Notes: a model not told the origin generated them from the sequence alone. A stretch of DNA of 64,000 nt from Anaerolineae bacterium (GCA_019637615.1 JAHBVJ010000022.1:88015-152014); one strand, 5' to 3'; counted from the stretch's first letter, positions 45,365 through 55,702 are shown. Numbers and translations are program-made.

Positions 45365-45561
45365 TGTTGAGTTCCTTGCTATTCCCCACGCAGCGTATTT
45401 GTGCTGGTGAAGATTGATCTTTCACATTTTGGTCTAGTTTAACGCAAGCGAGTAGACTTATCGCGCTGTACGGAAAAATTCACACTTCCATAACGTTGCC
45501 CAGTTCCGTACCAGTCGTATGCGGTTACGGTCTAGCGTGATTTTTTGAGAAGAGGTGTTGA

Positions 45562-46032
45562 ATGACTAACTTTCACTTGGCGCAGATCAATATCGGGCGG
45601 ATACGTGCTCCGCTGATCACCGACCCGATCATGAAAGATTTCGTGGATCAACTGGACACCATCAACGCGCTCGCGGAAGCATCACCGGGGTTCGTCTGGC
45701 GGTTGCAGTCGGATTCCGGCAACGCGACTGATATTCTGATCTACGAAGATGAACGCATTCTGCTCAATATGTCGGTGTGGGAGTCAGTCGATGCGCTGTT
45801 CAACTATGCGTATGCCAGCGACCACACGGATTTCTTCCGGCGGCGCGGCGAGTGGTTCGAGCGGATGACCACACCACATATGGCACTGTGGTGGATTCCG
45901 GCGGGCACGCTCCCCACGCCGCACGAAGGCAAACATCGCATCGAGTATCTGACCGAGCATGGCCCGACGCCTTACGCCTTCACATTCAAGCAGCGTTTCC
46001 CCGTCCCGGATCAAGACGCGCTGCCGAAGTAA
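45562..46032 (+). CDS. DUF3291 domain-containing protein
   Basis: A 156-residue protein. FHLAQINIGRIRAPLITDPI, then NALAEASPGFVWRLQ and MSVWESVDALFNYAY, and MALWWIPAGTLPTPHEGKHR match DUF3291 closely. The fold is probably of the dimeric alpha-beta barrel type; function is unknown. GAGGTG precedes the ATG. It is convergent with the kinase gene at 46111. Confidence 0.85.
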   Translation: MTNFHLAQINIGRIRAPLITDPIMKDFVDQLDTINALAEASPGFVWRLQSDSGNATDILIYEDERILLNMSVWESVDALFNYAYASDHTDFFRRRGEWFERMTTPHMALWWIPAGTLPTPHEGKHRIEYLTEHGPTPYAFTFKQRFPVPDQDALPK

Positions 46033-46086
46033 CGCGACTAAGGCTCCCTCGCCGGGGAAATCGCCTTTTCACATGCCGTAGAAACT

Positions 46087-46111
46087 GGGCAACATCACTA
46101 TGAGGTTGCCC
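46087..46111. terminator. bidirectional hairpin between convergent genes
   Basis: GGGCAAC (46087-46093) pairs with GTTGCCC (46105-46111), at the stop codon of the kinase gene. No long T-run. Confidence 0.5.
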
Positions 46112-48168
46112 TAACTGATTACTTCGACGGCCTCGATGGGCAACCAGCCTTGCATGGCGGTCTTGTCGTTGCGCACCAACAGCCATTGCTTATCTTCGCT
46201 CTCGTCCAGAATGTAGACTTCTTGTCCTGCGTCTAACTTGCCGACTTCTTCGCCGTTGGGAGTCAATTGCAGCGTAAAGGTGTGGGGCAGTTTGCCACGC
46301 TTGGCAAGTGCTAGGGACTCGGTAGATTGGCGGAGATCACGCACGACGAGGTCATCCACGCATACGGTGCTGAGTGGTGGAGCTTGAACGCCAAGCATCC
46401 CTTGCGGAAGATGGGAATCGCGGACTTCTTGAACCAAGCTGCCATCGATAAACAGACGGATATTGCTGCCTTGCACTTCGACCCGTACCATGTACCAGCG
46501 CGCACCGGCAACCGCTTTCGTGCTCGATGCGATTTCCTGCGGATTATTGGTCTGGTAATACTGAATGAAGGTGTAATGATGCAGCGCGTCGAGGACAATA
46601 TAATAGCTGTCGGGGTCGCCTGACCCACCGGGACGCGGTTGAATCCGTGTAGCGATCTGAATGTTGCCACTTAAATCTTGCGCCTTGTCGAAGGAGACGA
46701 TTTGAGCGCGCAATTCGACACTGTAATCTGTCCACGATCCGGAGCCAATCACCGACCACTCGTCCCACTGCATATCACCTGTGGTCACGCAAAAGATGCT
46801 GTTGTTGGCATTTTGCGGATCAGTCTGTAGTGACCAACCACCGCCCCATTGGTCAATGTCATCGAGATTCTTGTCCTCGAAATCTTTGCGAAACAGCGTG
46901 CTCAAATAGGGCGGCGCAGGCGGCGGTGTCGGCGTGGGCGTGATGGTAGGTGTCGGCGTGATCGTAGGTGTGGGGGTTTCGGTTGGCGTGTTGGTCTGCG
47001 TTGGTGTGGCGGAAGCCAGCAGCGCAGTGATGAACCCGCCCTGCCCAAGCCCTGTGATGAGCACGCCTGCTAGTGCCAAGACGATGACTGCTCCCAACGC
47101 CATCAAGCCCATCCGTTGGCGAGACTGCGCTAGCATCGCGCGCCGATTCATCTCCTCGGTGGCAATCTTGACGGTGGCGTCGTCCTTTTCCAGTTCGTTA
47201 TCTAGTCTGGTAGGGCGGCTCGGCTGCGTCGTTTTGAAACTCGGTTTGAGCGGTGTAATCTTCGACTCGGACTCTGCCGTGGTCATCAACAGCTTGGAAG
47301 GCAATTCCCCCGTGATGGCGATTTTGAAGGCTTCTGCGTACTGCGTCGTTGAGTTAAAGCGTTGTTCGCGGTCTTTCTCCAGCGCCTTATTCACCACGAA
47401 CTCGACGGCGGGCGGCACTTCCGGACGCAGATCGCGGATAGGCGGCGGCGGCGTGTAGATGTGCTTATGCATCAATACATACGGCGTATCGCCGGGGAAC
47501 GGCAGCGCACCCGTCAGCATCTCAAAGGTCAGCACGCCCAACGCGTACTGGTCAGTGCGTCCGTCGATGGGCGCACCCTGCCACTGTTCCGGCGACATAT
47601 ACGGCGGCGTGCCGATGGTTGCGCCAAGCTGTGTCAGCGATTTGTCGTCCATCACCAGTTTGGCGATTCCGAAATCGGTCAGGATAGCGTTGCCACCCTC
47701 ATCGAGCAGCACGTTTTGCGGCTTGAGATCGCGATGAATGACGCCGCGATTATGCGCATAGTCCAGCGCGCCGCCGATCTGCTGTAGGAGTTGTGACGCT
47801 TGCTCTAGCGGCAGGACACCGTTTTGCTGCAAGAGCTTGGACAAACTGCCGCCCGTATGCAGCTCCATGACCAGATAGATTAAGTCGTCTTGTTCGCCGT
47901 AATCGAATACCTTGAGGATGTGTGGATGGTTGAGGCGCGACACAATATCGGCTTCGCGGGCAAAGCGCTTGGCAAAGTCATCATAGGCTTTTTCGTCGCT
48001 GCGTCGTTTGGCTTCCGCGACACTGATCACCTTGATGGCGACTTCGCGGCTGAAAGCAGCGGCGAGTTGGCGTGCGCGGTACACAAAGGCCATGCCGCCA
48101 GCGCCAATGTATCCAGTGATCTCGTATTTGCCGAGATGCTTGCCGATTAGCTCTAATGCGTCTGCCAT
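46111..48168 (-). CDS. membrane-anchored Ser/Thr protein kinase with extracytoplasmic LamG/SH3-like domains
   Basis: A 685-residue protein. Kinase domain at about 13-275, with GYIGAGGMAFVYRA, AIKVISVAE, HRDLKPQNVLLDEGG and LTDFGIAKL. A linker leads to one membrane helix at about 355-375. Outside is a Thr/Pro linker (TPTPTITPTPTITPTPTPPP), then a concanavalin-like beta domain (about 420-600) with WYMVRVEVQGSNIRLFIDGS, and a C-terminal SH3-like domain (GKLDAGQEVYILDESEDKQW). The extracytoplasmic part probably binds a glycan or peptide and controls the kinase. The target is unknown. Confidence 0.92.
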   Translation of the reverse strand: MADALELIGKHLGKYEITGYIGAGGMAFVYRARQLAAAFSREVAIKVISVAEAKRRSDEKAYDDFAKRFAREADIVSRLNHPHILKVFDYGEQDDLIYLVMELHTGGSLSKLLQQNGVLPLEQASQLLQQIGGALDYAHNRGVIHRDLKPQNVLLDEGGNAILTDFGIAKLVMDDKSLTQLGATIGTPPYMSPEQWQGAPIDGRTDQYALGVLTFEMLTGALPFPGDTPYVLMHKHIYTPPPPIRDLRPEVPPAVEFVVNKALEKDREQRFNSTTQYAEAFKIAITGELPSKLLMTTAESESKITPLKPSFKTTQPSRPTRLDNELEKDDATVKIATEEMNRRAMLAQSRQRMGLMALGAVIVLALAGVLITGLGQGGFITALLASATPTQTNTPTETPTPTITPTPTITPTPTPPPAPPYLSTLFRKDFEDKNLDDIDQWGGGWSLQTDPQNANNSIFCVTTGDMQWDEWSVIGSGSWTDYSVELRAQIVSFDKAQDLSGNIQIATRIQPRPGGSGDPDSYYIVLDALHHYTFIQYYQTNNPQEIASSTKAVAGARWYMVRVEVQGSNIRLFIDGSLVQEVRDSHLPQGMLGVQAPPLSTVCVDDLVVRDLRQSTESLALAKRGKLPHTFTLQLTPNGEEVGKLDAGQEVYILDESEDKQWLLVRNDKTAMQGWLPIEAVEVIS

Positions 48169-48377
48169 AGGCTCGTGCTCCCAGCGGTTAACGACCTATC
48201 CGAATGCGATGGTTAGGTTGAGCTTTACATCTTTCACAACATGTTATTATAGCCTGTTTCCTGTCGATGCGTGATAGAAATGCTGTAAAGTGAAAGGGAC
48301 TTGTCGAAACTGACTGAGAACGCAGTCATTCCGCCTATTGCTCATTTACCTTAGGCAGTGGCAAGCAGACAATCTGA

Positions 48378-48519
48378 TTCCGATCATAAAACCGATCATT
48401 AATACCCAAATCAATGATCGGTTTGCGCATTTTTCTGCTCAGGGGATGATCGGAAAACCAGCGCGAAACCCCCGTATGATCGGTTTTATGATCGGAAATT
48501 GAGCAGCCAACCCGATCAT
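48378..48519. repeat. cluster of seven ATGATCGG octamers with 22-bp inverted repeat
   Basis: ATGATCGG or its complement starts at 48380, 48392, 48414, 48446, 48476, 48488 and 48512. The pairs at 48380/48392 and 48476/48488 sit in a perfect 22-bp inverted repeat (48378-48399 and 48476-48497), each with the two octamers 12 bp apart. It could be a dense regulator-binding array, a structured RNA or a MITE-like element. Confidence 0.7.
48389..48433 (+). terminator. terminator-like hairpin inside octamer cluster
   Basis: AAACCGATCATT (48389-48400) pairs perfectly with AATGATCGGTTT (48413-48424). GCGC, then ATTTTT, follows. There is no plus-strand gene nearby to end, so it could close a small RNA or an attenuated leader. 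Confidence 0.45.
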
Positions 48520-49076
48520 ACAAGATCAGTTACGGAATTAGGAGTCATATTAAGGGCGGTGTCTTGAGTACCATGTGGCAAATCAGACAACTCGTTCTGT
48601 ATAGTTCGACAAAACACAGCCATCATCAGCGCGATTTTCAATTTTAGTCATTCTAAACGAACATTTGAGTTGCGTCAAGGGTCTAGCAACTGCGTAAGGT
48701 GAGTTGCGCGACTGCACTGTTGCAATCGATAAGTAACAGCTTTGAGATTTGCGACTTGAAACGACATGATCTAACATAAAATAAACAATTTTCAAACAAC
48801 TGGAAATAAGATATATTATGCCTATGCGCAGTTTATTGACCCTTATCAAGCTCAACATAGTGCCGTAGGTGCTTAAGCTAACGCGATCCGAAAAGCTAAT
48901 TGCATTACACAATCGCCAATTGCGTGCAATTATAGTTTTGATAATTAATGCGGTAAATCGTACATCAGACGGATTTTGGCGCTGCCAGTGGGGGAGCTAT
49001 GCACACGTTCGCATTTTGTTTGTTCGCGACTTGTCTCTTAGGCCTCGCCCTCAGCAGCGCGCCTAGGGGTGTTACG

Positions 49077-52000
49077 ATGTCCCGTACAGTCTTCGCGGTG
49101 CTCCGCAAATACAGGCCAATAACAAGCAGTTTATTAGCTATTTTGCTCGTGCTAACTACGCTGTTCCCAACCATCACCGCCAGCGCGGCGGCAGTATTGA
49201 CGATCACCCCGATCACGTGGAATGTTATCGGTCTTGATAGCAATAATGTGAATGTTGGGCCAGATCAATTTCCTGTTGGCGCGCGCGTCTGCAACACGGG
49301 CGATGCTGCTGCGACGAATGTCGTGTCCGATTTTGTATGGGATTCCGCGAATGTCAACATCAATATCGTCTCGGGCAGCCCATCAACGCTCTCGGTAGCG
49401 TCACTCGCAGCGGGCACATGCACGGACTTCTACTATAATATTCAGGTGACACGCACACCGGCTGCTTACGATACAACACGTCGCTATCACATCACCGCGA
49501 CAGCAACTTCCCTCGGCACGGTAAGTACATCGACGCCGCGTGAACTATACGTTGAGCATCTAATTTCGCAGAATCGCAACTCCACCAATAACGTAAAATT
49601 CGCGCCTTTTGGCGGCCCGCTCGTATCGGTGCCAGCAGGCGGGACGATGTCCCTGTTAGTCGGGCAGACGTACACCATTGAACTGGATGCCAGTACCGCG
49701 ACTCAAGGTTATGAACAGCTTGAATCCTTTTTGGGATTACCTAATATCATATTTCAGGTGCTTGCCGTCAATACGACCTACAGCGCGGATACATCTGTCA
49801 ATGTGCCTAACCCCAACGACAAGCTTTATGCTGATGGGTGTCAATGGATCAATGATCTAAACAATCCGAATTACCGCGCGTGTTTGAGCACTGGCAAAGC
49901 TGGCGGTACAGTGACCATCACTTACACTGTCAAAATCATCAGCGGTGGTGGCACAACAAAAACCCTGAACAGCCTGATCTATGACTTTTCTGGTTCTAGT
50001 TTTCACTATAATAGCGATTTCACCTCCAGCGCGCGCTTTGCCAGCATCATCGATCCCACACTCACAGGCATTTCCAAGCAATTCGTACCGAGCACGATCC
50101 AAGCGGGTGGCGTCTCTACGCTCATCTTCACGCTGACCAATCCGAACGGCGGCGCGGTCTCCGGCTACAACTTCACCGACCCGTTACCCGGCGGGGTGGT
50201 GATCGCAAACCCCGCGAACGTAACTCAAAACGGGTGCGGCTCACCAACAATTACGGCGACGGCAGGCACCAGCAATATCAGTTTTTCCAATGGCACGGTC
50301 GCTGCCAACAGCACCTGCACCATTTCGGTCAGCGTTACGGCGGCTGCGGTCAATATTTATCCCAATACGTCCAACAATCTGTTCATCAACTCTGTTGACA
50401 CGACCCACGCCGCCAATGCCACGCTGACCGTGAATAATGTTTCAACACCAGCCTGCACGCCGAATGTTATCCTCGCCGTGTGGACGATGGATCCCAGTCA
50501 GGGCACGGGCGTGCCGCCTACTTTTGTGTACAAATCCCCCAGAGTAAGCTCTGCTACCGCAAGTTATACCGGCATCGCTGGCTCAACCAACACGATTGAT
50601 ACCGCGAACGGAAATCCGGTCAACGGGTGGTCTGGTACGGGGTGGGCATCCAATACGGATCCAGTACCGACATCAGCGACCGCGCCCTACTTCAACTTTA
50701 CGCTGGATACGAGCAATTTCACGGGCGTGAAGATGACCTTCGATGTTAATCCAAAGGATCAATGGGCGAATCCGAATAACGACATCTATATTTATACCAG
50801 CACGGATGGCAGCCCATTCAGCACCGTCCTAACGGGCACCAACCTCGTCGCGAAGAACTCGTGGAATCTTGGCATCAACGGGACAGCGGCAGCAAATGGC
50901 AATTCAACCATCTTCCGCGTCAACGCGCACGGCACCAATAATGCCCAGAAGCTGAACGCGACGCTGATTATGGATAACATCGTCTTTACAGGCTGCGGCG
51001 TTCCAGCCCAACCGACGATTGCGAAGTCATTCACGCCTGCTACCATTCCATCCGGCGGTACGTCCACGCTCCAATTTACGCTGACAAACCCCAATTACAA
51101 TTTCCCGTTGACCGGCGCTTCGTTCACGGATGCGCTGCCTGCTGGTCTGAAGGTCGCGGCAACGCCCAACGCAAGCACGACCTGCGTAGGAGCAACGTGG
51201 GCACCTGCCGCGAACGCAACCAACCTGAGCTTTTCCGGCGGCACAATTCCAGCGGCTACCCTGACCGGTTCCACGGTTACGAACGGCACTTGTATCGCAC
51301 GTGTAGACGTAACCACAACAACGGCGTCAGTGGTCGGGCCGCAGACGAACATCAGCGGGTTCATTTCGACCACACAAACGGGTGAGAACAATGGCCCCGG
51401 CGGTTCTGCCACAGCGACGCTGAACGTCCTCGCCCCGCCGCAGATCGACAAAGCCTTTTTGCCGAACCCGATTCTGGCGAATGGCACATCAACGCTGACC
51501 TTCACGATCACGAATCCGAACCAGAATACCGCCATTAGCGGCGTCGCATTCAGCGATACCTTCCCGACCACACCGGGGAACATGACTGTCGCGACACCCC
51601 TCACCAGCAGCAATACGTGCGGTGGCACCTTCGCTCCGGTAGCCGGCGCGGGCAGCATCAGCTTGTCTGGCGGCAGCATCGCGGGCGGCGGCAGTTGCAC
51701 GATTACTGTCAACGTCACAGCACCAGCCGTTGGTACTTACACCAACACCACTGGCGTTGTCACGCATCTGGTCAACGGCGTGCCTGTGGGCAATGATACT
51801 GCGTCCAATACGTTGATAATCAATCCACCTGTTCCTGCGATCTCCATCCTCAAGCAAGTTGGCCCCAGCGCGACTGGCCCGTGGTCAAGTTATCTGGCGG
51901 TAGCGGCTGGCAGCCCCGTCTACTATCTGATCACCGTTGAGAATACGGGGAATGTGCCGTTAAGCCCGATCGGCGTCACCGATCCGACCGTGAATGTAAC

Positions 52001-54581
52001 TGGCTGTACATGGCCTGACCCACTGCCCGTCGCTGTGAACAGCAACAACAACCATATTGCCACCTGCGTCGTCGGCCCAGTGACGGCAAGCGGTACGACG
52101 ACCACCAATACCGCGACAGCGACCGGAAAATTTGGCGGCACAACGGTAACTGACAATTCTCAGGCAATTTATGCTACCACTGGCCTGACACTGGCGAAAG
52201 TTGCCAATCCCACGACCTTCACCACGGCTGGTCAGACCATCAATTATACGTTCACCGTCACAAACTCAGGCGCTGCTATTCTGAGCGGCCCGGTGACGAT
52301 CAACGATCCGTTGATCACAAATGCTGTCTGCCCATCGCTCACCACAGTTGGCAATTTCGATCTGTTCTTTAATCCGGGTGAGCAAATCATCTGCACAGGC
52401 AGCTATGTCACAACGGCGGGGGATGTCACGGCAAATGTTGTCACGAATACGGCGACCGCAAGCGCAGGCGGGGCGACTTCACCAAGCAGCAGTGCAACGG
52501 TAACCGGGCCATTGACAACCCCAACTAATACGGCAACATCGACGGCGACTTCTACCAATACGGCAACGGCGACTTTCACGAGCACGGCGACGAGTACGGC
52601 TACCTTCACGGACACGCCAACTAACACTGCCACGGCAACTGCAACGTTTACCGACACACCGACCAGCACAGCGACGAGTACGGCTACCTTCACGGATACG
52701 CCGACTAACACTGCCACGGCGACGGCGACTTTCACCGATACACCGACAAGCACGGCGACGAATACCGCTACTTTCACGGATACGCCGACCAACACTGCCA
52801 CGGCAACAGCGACGTTCACCGACACACCGACTAGCACGGCGACGAGTACGGCTACTTTCACGGATACGCCGACTAGCACCGCCACGGCAACAGCAACGTT
52901 TACCGACACACCGACGAGCACGGCTACCTTCACGGATACACCGACCAATACAGCGACGGCAACAGCGACTTTTACCGACACGCCAACTAGTACAGCGACG
53001 AGTACCGCTACTTTCACGGATACGCCGACAAATACAGCGACGGCAACAGCGACTTTCACCGACACACCGACTAGTACGGCGACCTTCACGGACACGCCGA
53101 CTAACACCGCCACGGCAACAGCGACTTTTACCGATACACCAACCAGCACGGCGACGAGTACCGCTACCTTCACCGACACGCCGACTAATACGGCGACGAG
53201 TACGGCTACCTTTACGGACACACCGACCAACACTGCCACGGCAACTGCAACGTTCACCGATACACCGACCAGCACGGCGACGAGTACAGCCACCTTCACG
53301 GACACGCCGACTAACACCGCCACGGCGACGGCGACTTTTACCGACACGGCGACGAGTACCGCTACCTTCACGGACACACCGACTAGCACGGCGACGAATA
53401 CCGCTACTTTCACGGATACGCCGACCAACACGGCCACGGCAACAGCGACGTTCACCGATACACCGACCAGCACGGCGACGAGTACCGCTACCTTCACGGA
53501 TACACCGACCAACACGGCCACGGCGACGGCGACTTTTACCGACACGGCGACGAGTACCGCTACTTTCACGGATACGCCGACAAATACAGCGACGGCAACG
53601 GCGACTTTCACCGATACGCCGACGGACACCGCAACGGCGACCTTTACCGACACGCCAACGAGTACAGCGACGAGCACGGCTACCTTCACGGATACACCGA
53701 CTAACACACCGACCGATACTCCAACGGCGACTTCCACCAGTACGGTGACAGCCGTTCCAACCGCCACATCAACGGATACGGCGACCAGTACGCCAACAGA
53801 AACATCTACGACCGTGGCAACTCAAACGGTTACGATGACCGAAACAAGCACGGCAACTGTGAGTGTGGCGACCGACACGGAAACACCAACCAGTACGGGG
53901 ACAGTCGTCGCGAATACGCCGACCGAGACAGTGACGAGTACTGCCACAAATACGGGAGCGGTATCTTCGAGCACGCCAACGGAAACACTGACGAGCACGA
54001 GTACAAGCACGGGCACGCTATCAACCCAAACACCGACTTCTACGGGCACCTTTACCGCTACGCCCAACGTTGTGGTGGTCGATCCGGCAATCACAAAATC
54101 GGGCGATCCGTCGGTGGTACAACCGGGGGAGATTGTCACATTCACGCTGACAGCTACGAATCGTGGCACAGCGCCAGCAACGAATGTCGTCGTGCAAGAC
54201 CAGATTCCATCCGATGTGTTCCAAGTGATCTCTGCGACCACGCAGCAAGGCACCTATCAGATTTCGGGGAACACGGTGGTGTTCTTCATCGGCACTTTGA
54301 ATCCGGGGCAGGTCGTGGTGATGACCATCGTGACGCGAGTGAGTGATACGGTTGTCCCACCCATCGATGTGACGAATACCGTTGTTTTGACCTATAACGA
54401 GGGGCCGTCGCGCACCATCACGGCATCCACGACGATCCATGTGGTCAAGAACCTGACGCTGCCGAACACAGGTGAGCGTCCAAAACAGGACAGCAACACA
54501 CTGCCGCTCATCACGGGCTTCTTGCTCGCGCTTGTGGTCATCGTGGGCGTCATCGTCAAACGGCGGCGCAAAGTTGCCTAG
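49077..54581 (+). CDS. large surface protein with DUF11-like modules, Thr/Pro stalk and LPNTG sorting signal
   Basis: About 1834 residues from ATG 49077 (AGGGG nine bases upstream; a standard signal peptide follows). Repeated DUF11-like modules include LTFTITNPNQNTAISGVAFS and LQFTLTNPNYNFPLTGASF. A stalk of about 400 residues has at least 28 copies of an FTDT(P/A)T-centred unit of mostly 12 or 14 residues (TATFTDTPTNTATA). Another DUF11-like module follows (PSVVQPGEIVTFTLTATNRG), then the C-terminus LPNTGERPKQ, a helix (TGFLLALVVIVGVIV) and KRRRKVA. The end has the layout of a sortase signal. It is probably an adhesin or sheath protein on a long stalk. In-frame ATG at 48999 is also possible. 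Confidence 0.88.
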   Translation: MSRTVFAVLRKYRPITSSLLAILLVLTTLFPTITASAAAVLTITPITWNVIGLDSNNVNVGPDQFPVGARVCNTGDAAATNVVSDFVWDSANVNINIVSGSPSTLSVASLAAGTCTDFYYNIQVTRTPAAYDTTRRYHITATATSLGTVSTSTPRELYVEHLISQNRNSTNNVKFAPFGGPLVSVPAGGTMSLLVGQTYTIELDASTATQGYEQLESFLGLPNIIFQVLAVNTTYSADTSVNVPNPNDKLYADGCQWINDLNNPNYRACLSTGKAGGTVTITYTVKIISGGGTTKTLNSLIYDFSGSSFHYNSDFTSSARFASIIDPTLTGISKQFVPSTIQAGGVSTLIFTLTNPNGGAVSGYNFTDPLPGGVVIANPANVTQNGCGSPTITATAGTSNISFSNGTVAANSTCTISVSVTAAAVNIYPNTSNNLFINSVDTTHAANATLTVNNVSTPACTPNVILAVWTMDPSQGTGVPPTFVYKSPRVSSATASYTGIAGSTNTIDTANGNPVNGWSGTGWASNTDPVPTSATAPYFNFTLDTSNFTGVKMTFDVNPKDQWANPNNDIYIYTSTDGSPFSTVLTGTNLVAKNSWNLGINGTAAANGNSTIFRVNAHGTNNAQKLNATLIMDNIVFTGCGVPAQPTIAKSFTPATIPSGGTSTLQFTLTNPNYNFPLTGASFTDALPAGLKVAATPNASTTCVGATWAPAANATNLSFSGGTIPAATLTGSTVTNGTCIARVDVTTTTASVVGPQTNISGFISTTQTGENNGPGGSATATLNVLAPPQIDKAFLPNPILANGTSTLTFTITNPNQNTAISGVAFSDTFPTTPGNMTVATPLTSSNTCGGTFAPVAGAGSISLSGGSIAGGGSCTITVNVTAPAVGTYTNTTGVVTHLVNGVPVGNDTASNTLIINPPVPAISILKQVGPSATGPWSSYLAVAAGSPVYYLITVENTGNVPLSPIGVTDPTVNVTGCTWPDPLPVAVNSNNNHIATCVVGPVTASGTTTTNTATATGKFGGTTVTDNSQAIYATTGLTLAKVANPTTFTTAGQTINYTFTVTNSGAAILSGPVTINDPLITNAVCPSLTTVGNFDLFFNPGEQIICTGSYVTTAGDVTANVVTNTATASAGGATSPSSSATVTGPLTTPTNTATSTATSTNTATATFTSTATSTATFTDTPTNTATATATFTDTPTSTATSTATFTDTPTNTATATATFTDTPTSTATNTATFTDTPTNTATATATFTDTPTSTATSTATFTDTPTSTATATATFTDTPTSTATFTDTPTNTATATATFTDTPTSTATSTATFTDTPTNTATATATFTDTPTSTATFTDTPTNTATATATFTDTPTSTATSTATFTDTPTNTATSTATFTDTPTNTATATATFTDTPTSTATSTATFTDTPTNTATATATFTDTATSTATFTDTPTSTATNTATFTDTPTNTATATATFTDTPTSTATSTATFTDTPTNTATATATFTDTATSTATFTDTPTNTATATATFTDTPTDTATATFTDTPTSTATSTATFTDTPTNTPTDTPTATSTSTVTAVPTATSTDTATSTPTETSTTVATQTVTMTETSTATVSVATDTETPTSTGTVVANTPTETVTSTATNTGAVSSSTPTETLTSTSTSTGTLSTQTPTSTGTFTATPNVVVVDPAITKSGDPSVVQPGEIVTFTLTATNRGTAPATNVVVQDQIPSDVFQVISATTQQGTYQISGNTVVFFIGTLNPGQVVVMTIVTRVSDTVVPPIDVTNTVVLTYNEGPSRTITASTTIHVVKNLTLPNTGERPKQDSNTLPLITGFLLALVVIVGVIVKRRRKVA
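52540..53720 (+). repeat. coding tandem repeat of 36/42-bp Thr/Pro stalk units
   Basis: The DNA is a long run of 36- and 42-bp units encoding TATFTDTPTNTA and its TATA/TSTA-extended forms. Synonymous codons vary between units, so the array is old or under selection. The antisense strand is open over nearly the whole array. Confidence 0.85.
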
Positions 54582-54587
54582 CAAAAT

Positions 54588-54625
54588 ACGAGGGATGCCG
54601 ATGAAGCATCCCTCGTGATCTGTTT
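54588..54625 (+). terminator. intrinsic terminator after the surface protein gene
   Basis: An 11-base perfect stem (ACGAGGGATGC, 54588-54598; complement at 54606-54616) with a seven-base loop is followed by GATCTGTTTTC. Confidence 0.75.
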
Positions 54626-54658
54626 TCTATGTGGTTTGTGACTGAGCTGTCTGACTAT

Positions 54659-55702
54659 CTACGAGGTGACCAGCAGGTCTTCGCATTCCCAATCATCGAA
54701 GGCGCTCATCACGCGCTGAATGCGTCGATCTTTGCCGCGCGAGGCATTCCAGCCGCCAACCAGCATCACCGCGCTGCGGACAATTGAGGCGCGGTAATCT
54801 TCCCAGAATTCATCCCACGTGTAATTGTTGACGCCCGATTTGACCAGCGTCTCGTAATACAGATGCATCATCGACTGCTCGATCTGGCGTCGTTCTTTCG
54901 GTTCCCAGAAAGCCGCCAGCAGATAAGCGAGATCGTTGGTTGCCGTGCCAACCCGCCAACTTTGCCAGTCGATCAGATAGGCTTGATGCGCGGGATTGAA
55001 GGCATATAGAAAATTCCATGGATGTGCATCGCGGTGAATCAATGTGAGCGCGCTACCTGCCATCGCCCGCTTGCGACGGTTTGGCAAAGGCCATGTCATC
55101 ACGATGCGCTCGTAGGTTTTGCGTCGCGCGCTAGGAACTTCGCTACCCATGAACTCGGCGTAGGCTTGCATACTCTTCAGCCGACCCGCGCCCATGTTAT
55201 CCAGATAATCGGTATTGGGCTTCTGTCCGGATGGTGTCCGTTCCCACCAGTAGGCATGTGCTTGCGCCAGCGTGCGGATGGCCTGCTGCGTATGCTGTTC
55301 AGAAGGCATCACGTTCTTAGCCGGGGTGAAATGAGATTGCGAAAGGTCGTCAAGCAGCAAACACGCCTGCCCGAAGGCGTTCGTCCATGCGGCGTAGCAG
55401 TGTACAAATGGTGATTTTGGCGTCCAACCGATCTCGTTGACGGCTTCGTAAAACTCAACCTCGCAGGCTCCGTAAGCGAAACCGGGGTGGGTGATCTTGA
55501 GAAAATAGCGCGACGGCATATCAATGCTCGAATCGTCGTACCACACGCGCACGATCAAGCTGGTCGCCACCTTGGATGCCATCGAATTCACGATCTGGAA
55601 CGCGGTCACGCGTCCGCCGATCCGAAGCAGCCCTTGGTCGCGCAGCACTTCTGTCAACCATGTTGATGTGATATGATACGGATTGATTGGTTCGCCATTC
55701 AT
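54659..55702 (-). CDS. aminoglycoside phosphotransferase-like kinase (EcK/DUF1679 type)
   Basis: A 347-residue kinase-like protein. The catalytic loop is IHRDAHPWNFLYA, and the metal-binding aspartate is in YLIDWQSWRVG; the N-lobe has SLIVRVWYDD and RYFLKITH. These fit phosphotransferases acting on small molecules, of the ecdysteroid-kinase-like group. The substrate is unknown. ATG at 55702 (MNGEPINPYHIT) is preferred; GTG at 55720 in frame is possible. Confidence 0.8.
   Translation of the reverse strand: MNGEPINPYHITSTWLTEVLRDQGLLRIGGRVTAFQIVNSMASKVATSLIVRVWYDDSSIDMPSRYFLKITHPGFAYGACEVEFYEAVNEIGWTPKSPFVHCYAAWTNAFGQACLLLDDLSQSHFTPAKNVMPSEQHTQQAIRTLAQAHAYWWERTPSGQKPNTDYLDNMGAGRLKSMQAYAEFMGSEVPSARRKTYERIVMTWPLPNRRKRAMAGSALTLIHRDAHPWNFLYAFNPAHQAYLIDWQSWRVGTATNDLAYLLAAFWEPKERRQIEQSMMHLYYETLVKSGVNNYTWDEFWEDYRASIVRSAVMLVGGWNASRGKDRRIQRVMSAFDDWECEDLLVTS

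Larger units (their letters stand above)
48169..49076. other. 908-bp gene-free AT-rich region with ATGATCGG cluster
   Basis: Lies between the kinase start and the large surface protein. No convincing gene is seen; frames such as the minus-strand one at 48583-48912 lack support. It contains the octamer cluster at 48378-48519, the hairpin at 48389-48424, GCAACT...AGTTGC at 48685-48706 and an AT-rich promoter-like stretch near 48900-48960. Confidence 0.5.

Noticed and set aside
48583..48912. 109-codon minus-strand frame
   Set aside because: AT-rich, no ribosome site, no recognisable features.
52540..53720. CRISPR-like regular repeat
   Set aside because: Units are coding, contiguous and have no spacers; the plus frame stays open throughout.
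52403..53767. 454-codon open frame antisense to the Thr/Pro repeat
   Set aside because: It is a by-product of the repeat: the antisense of ACN codons with this spacing gives endless V/K/A/L codons (VGVSVKVAVAVAVLVG). No ribosome site or family.
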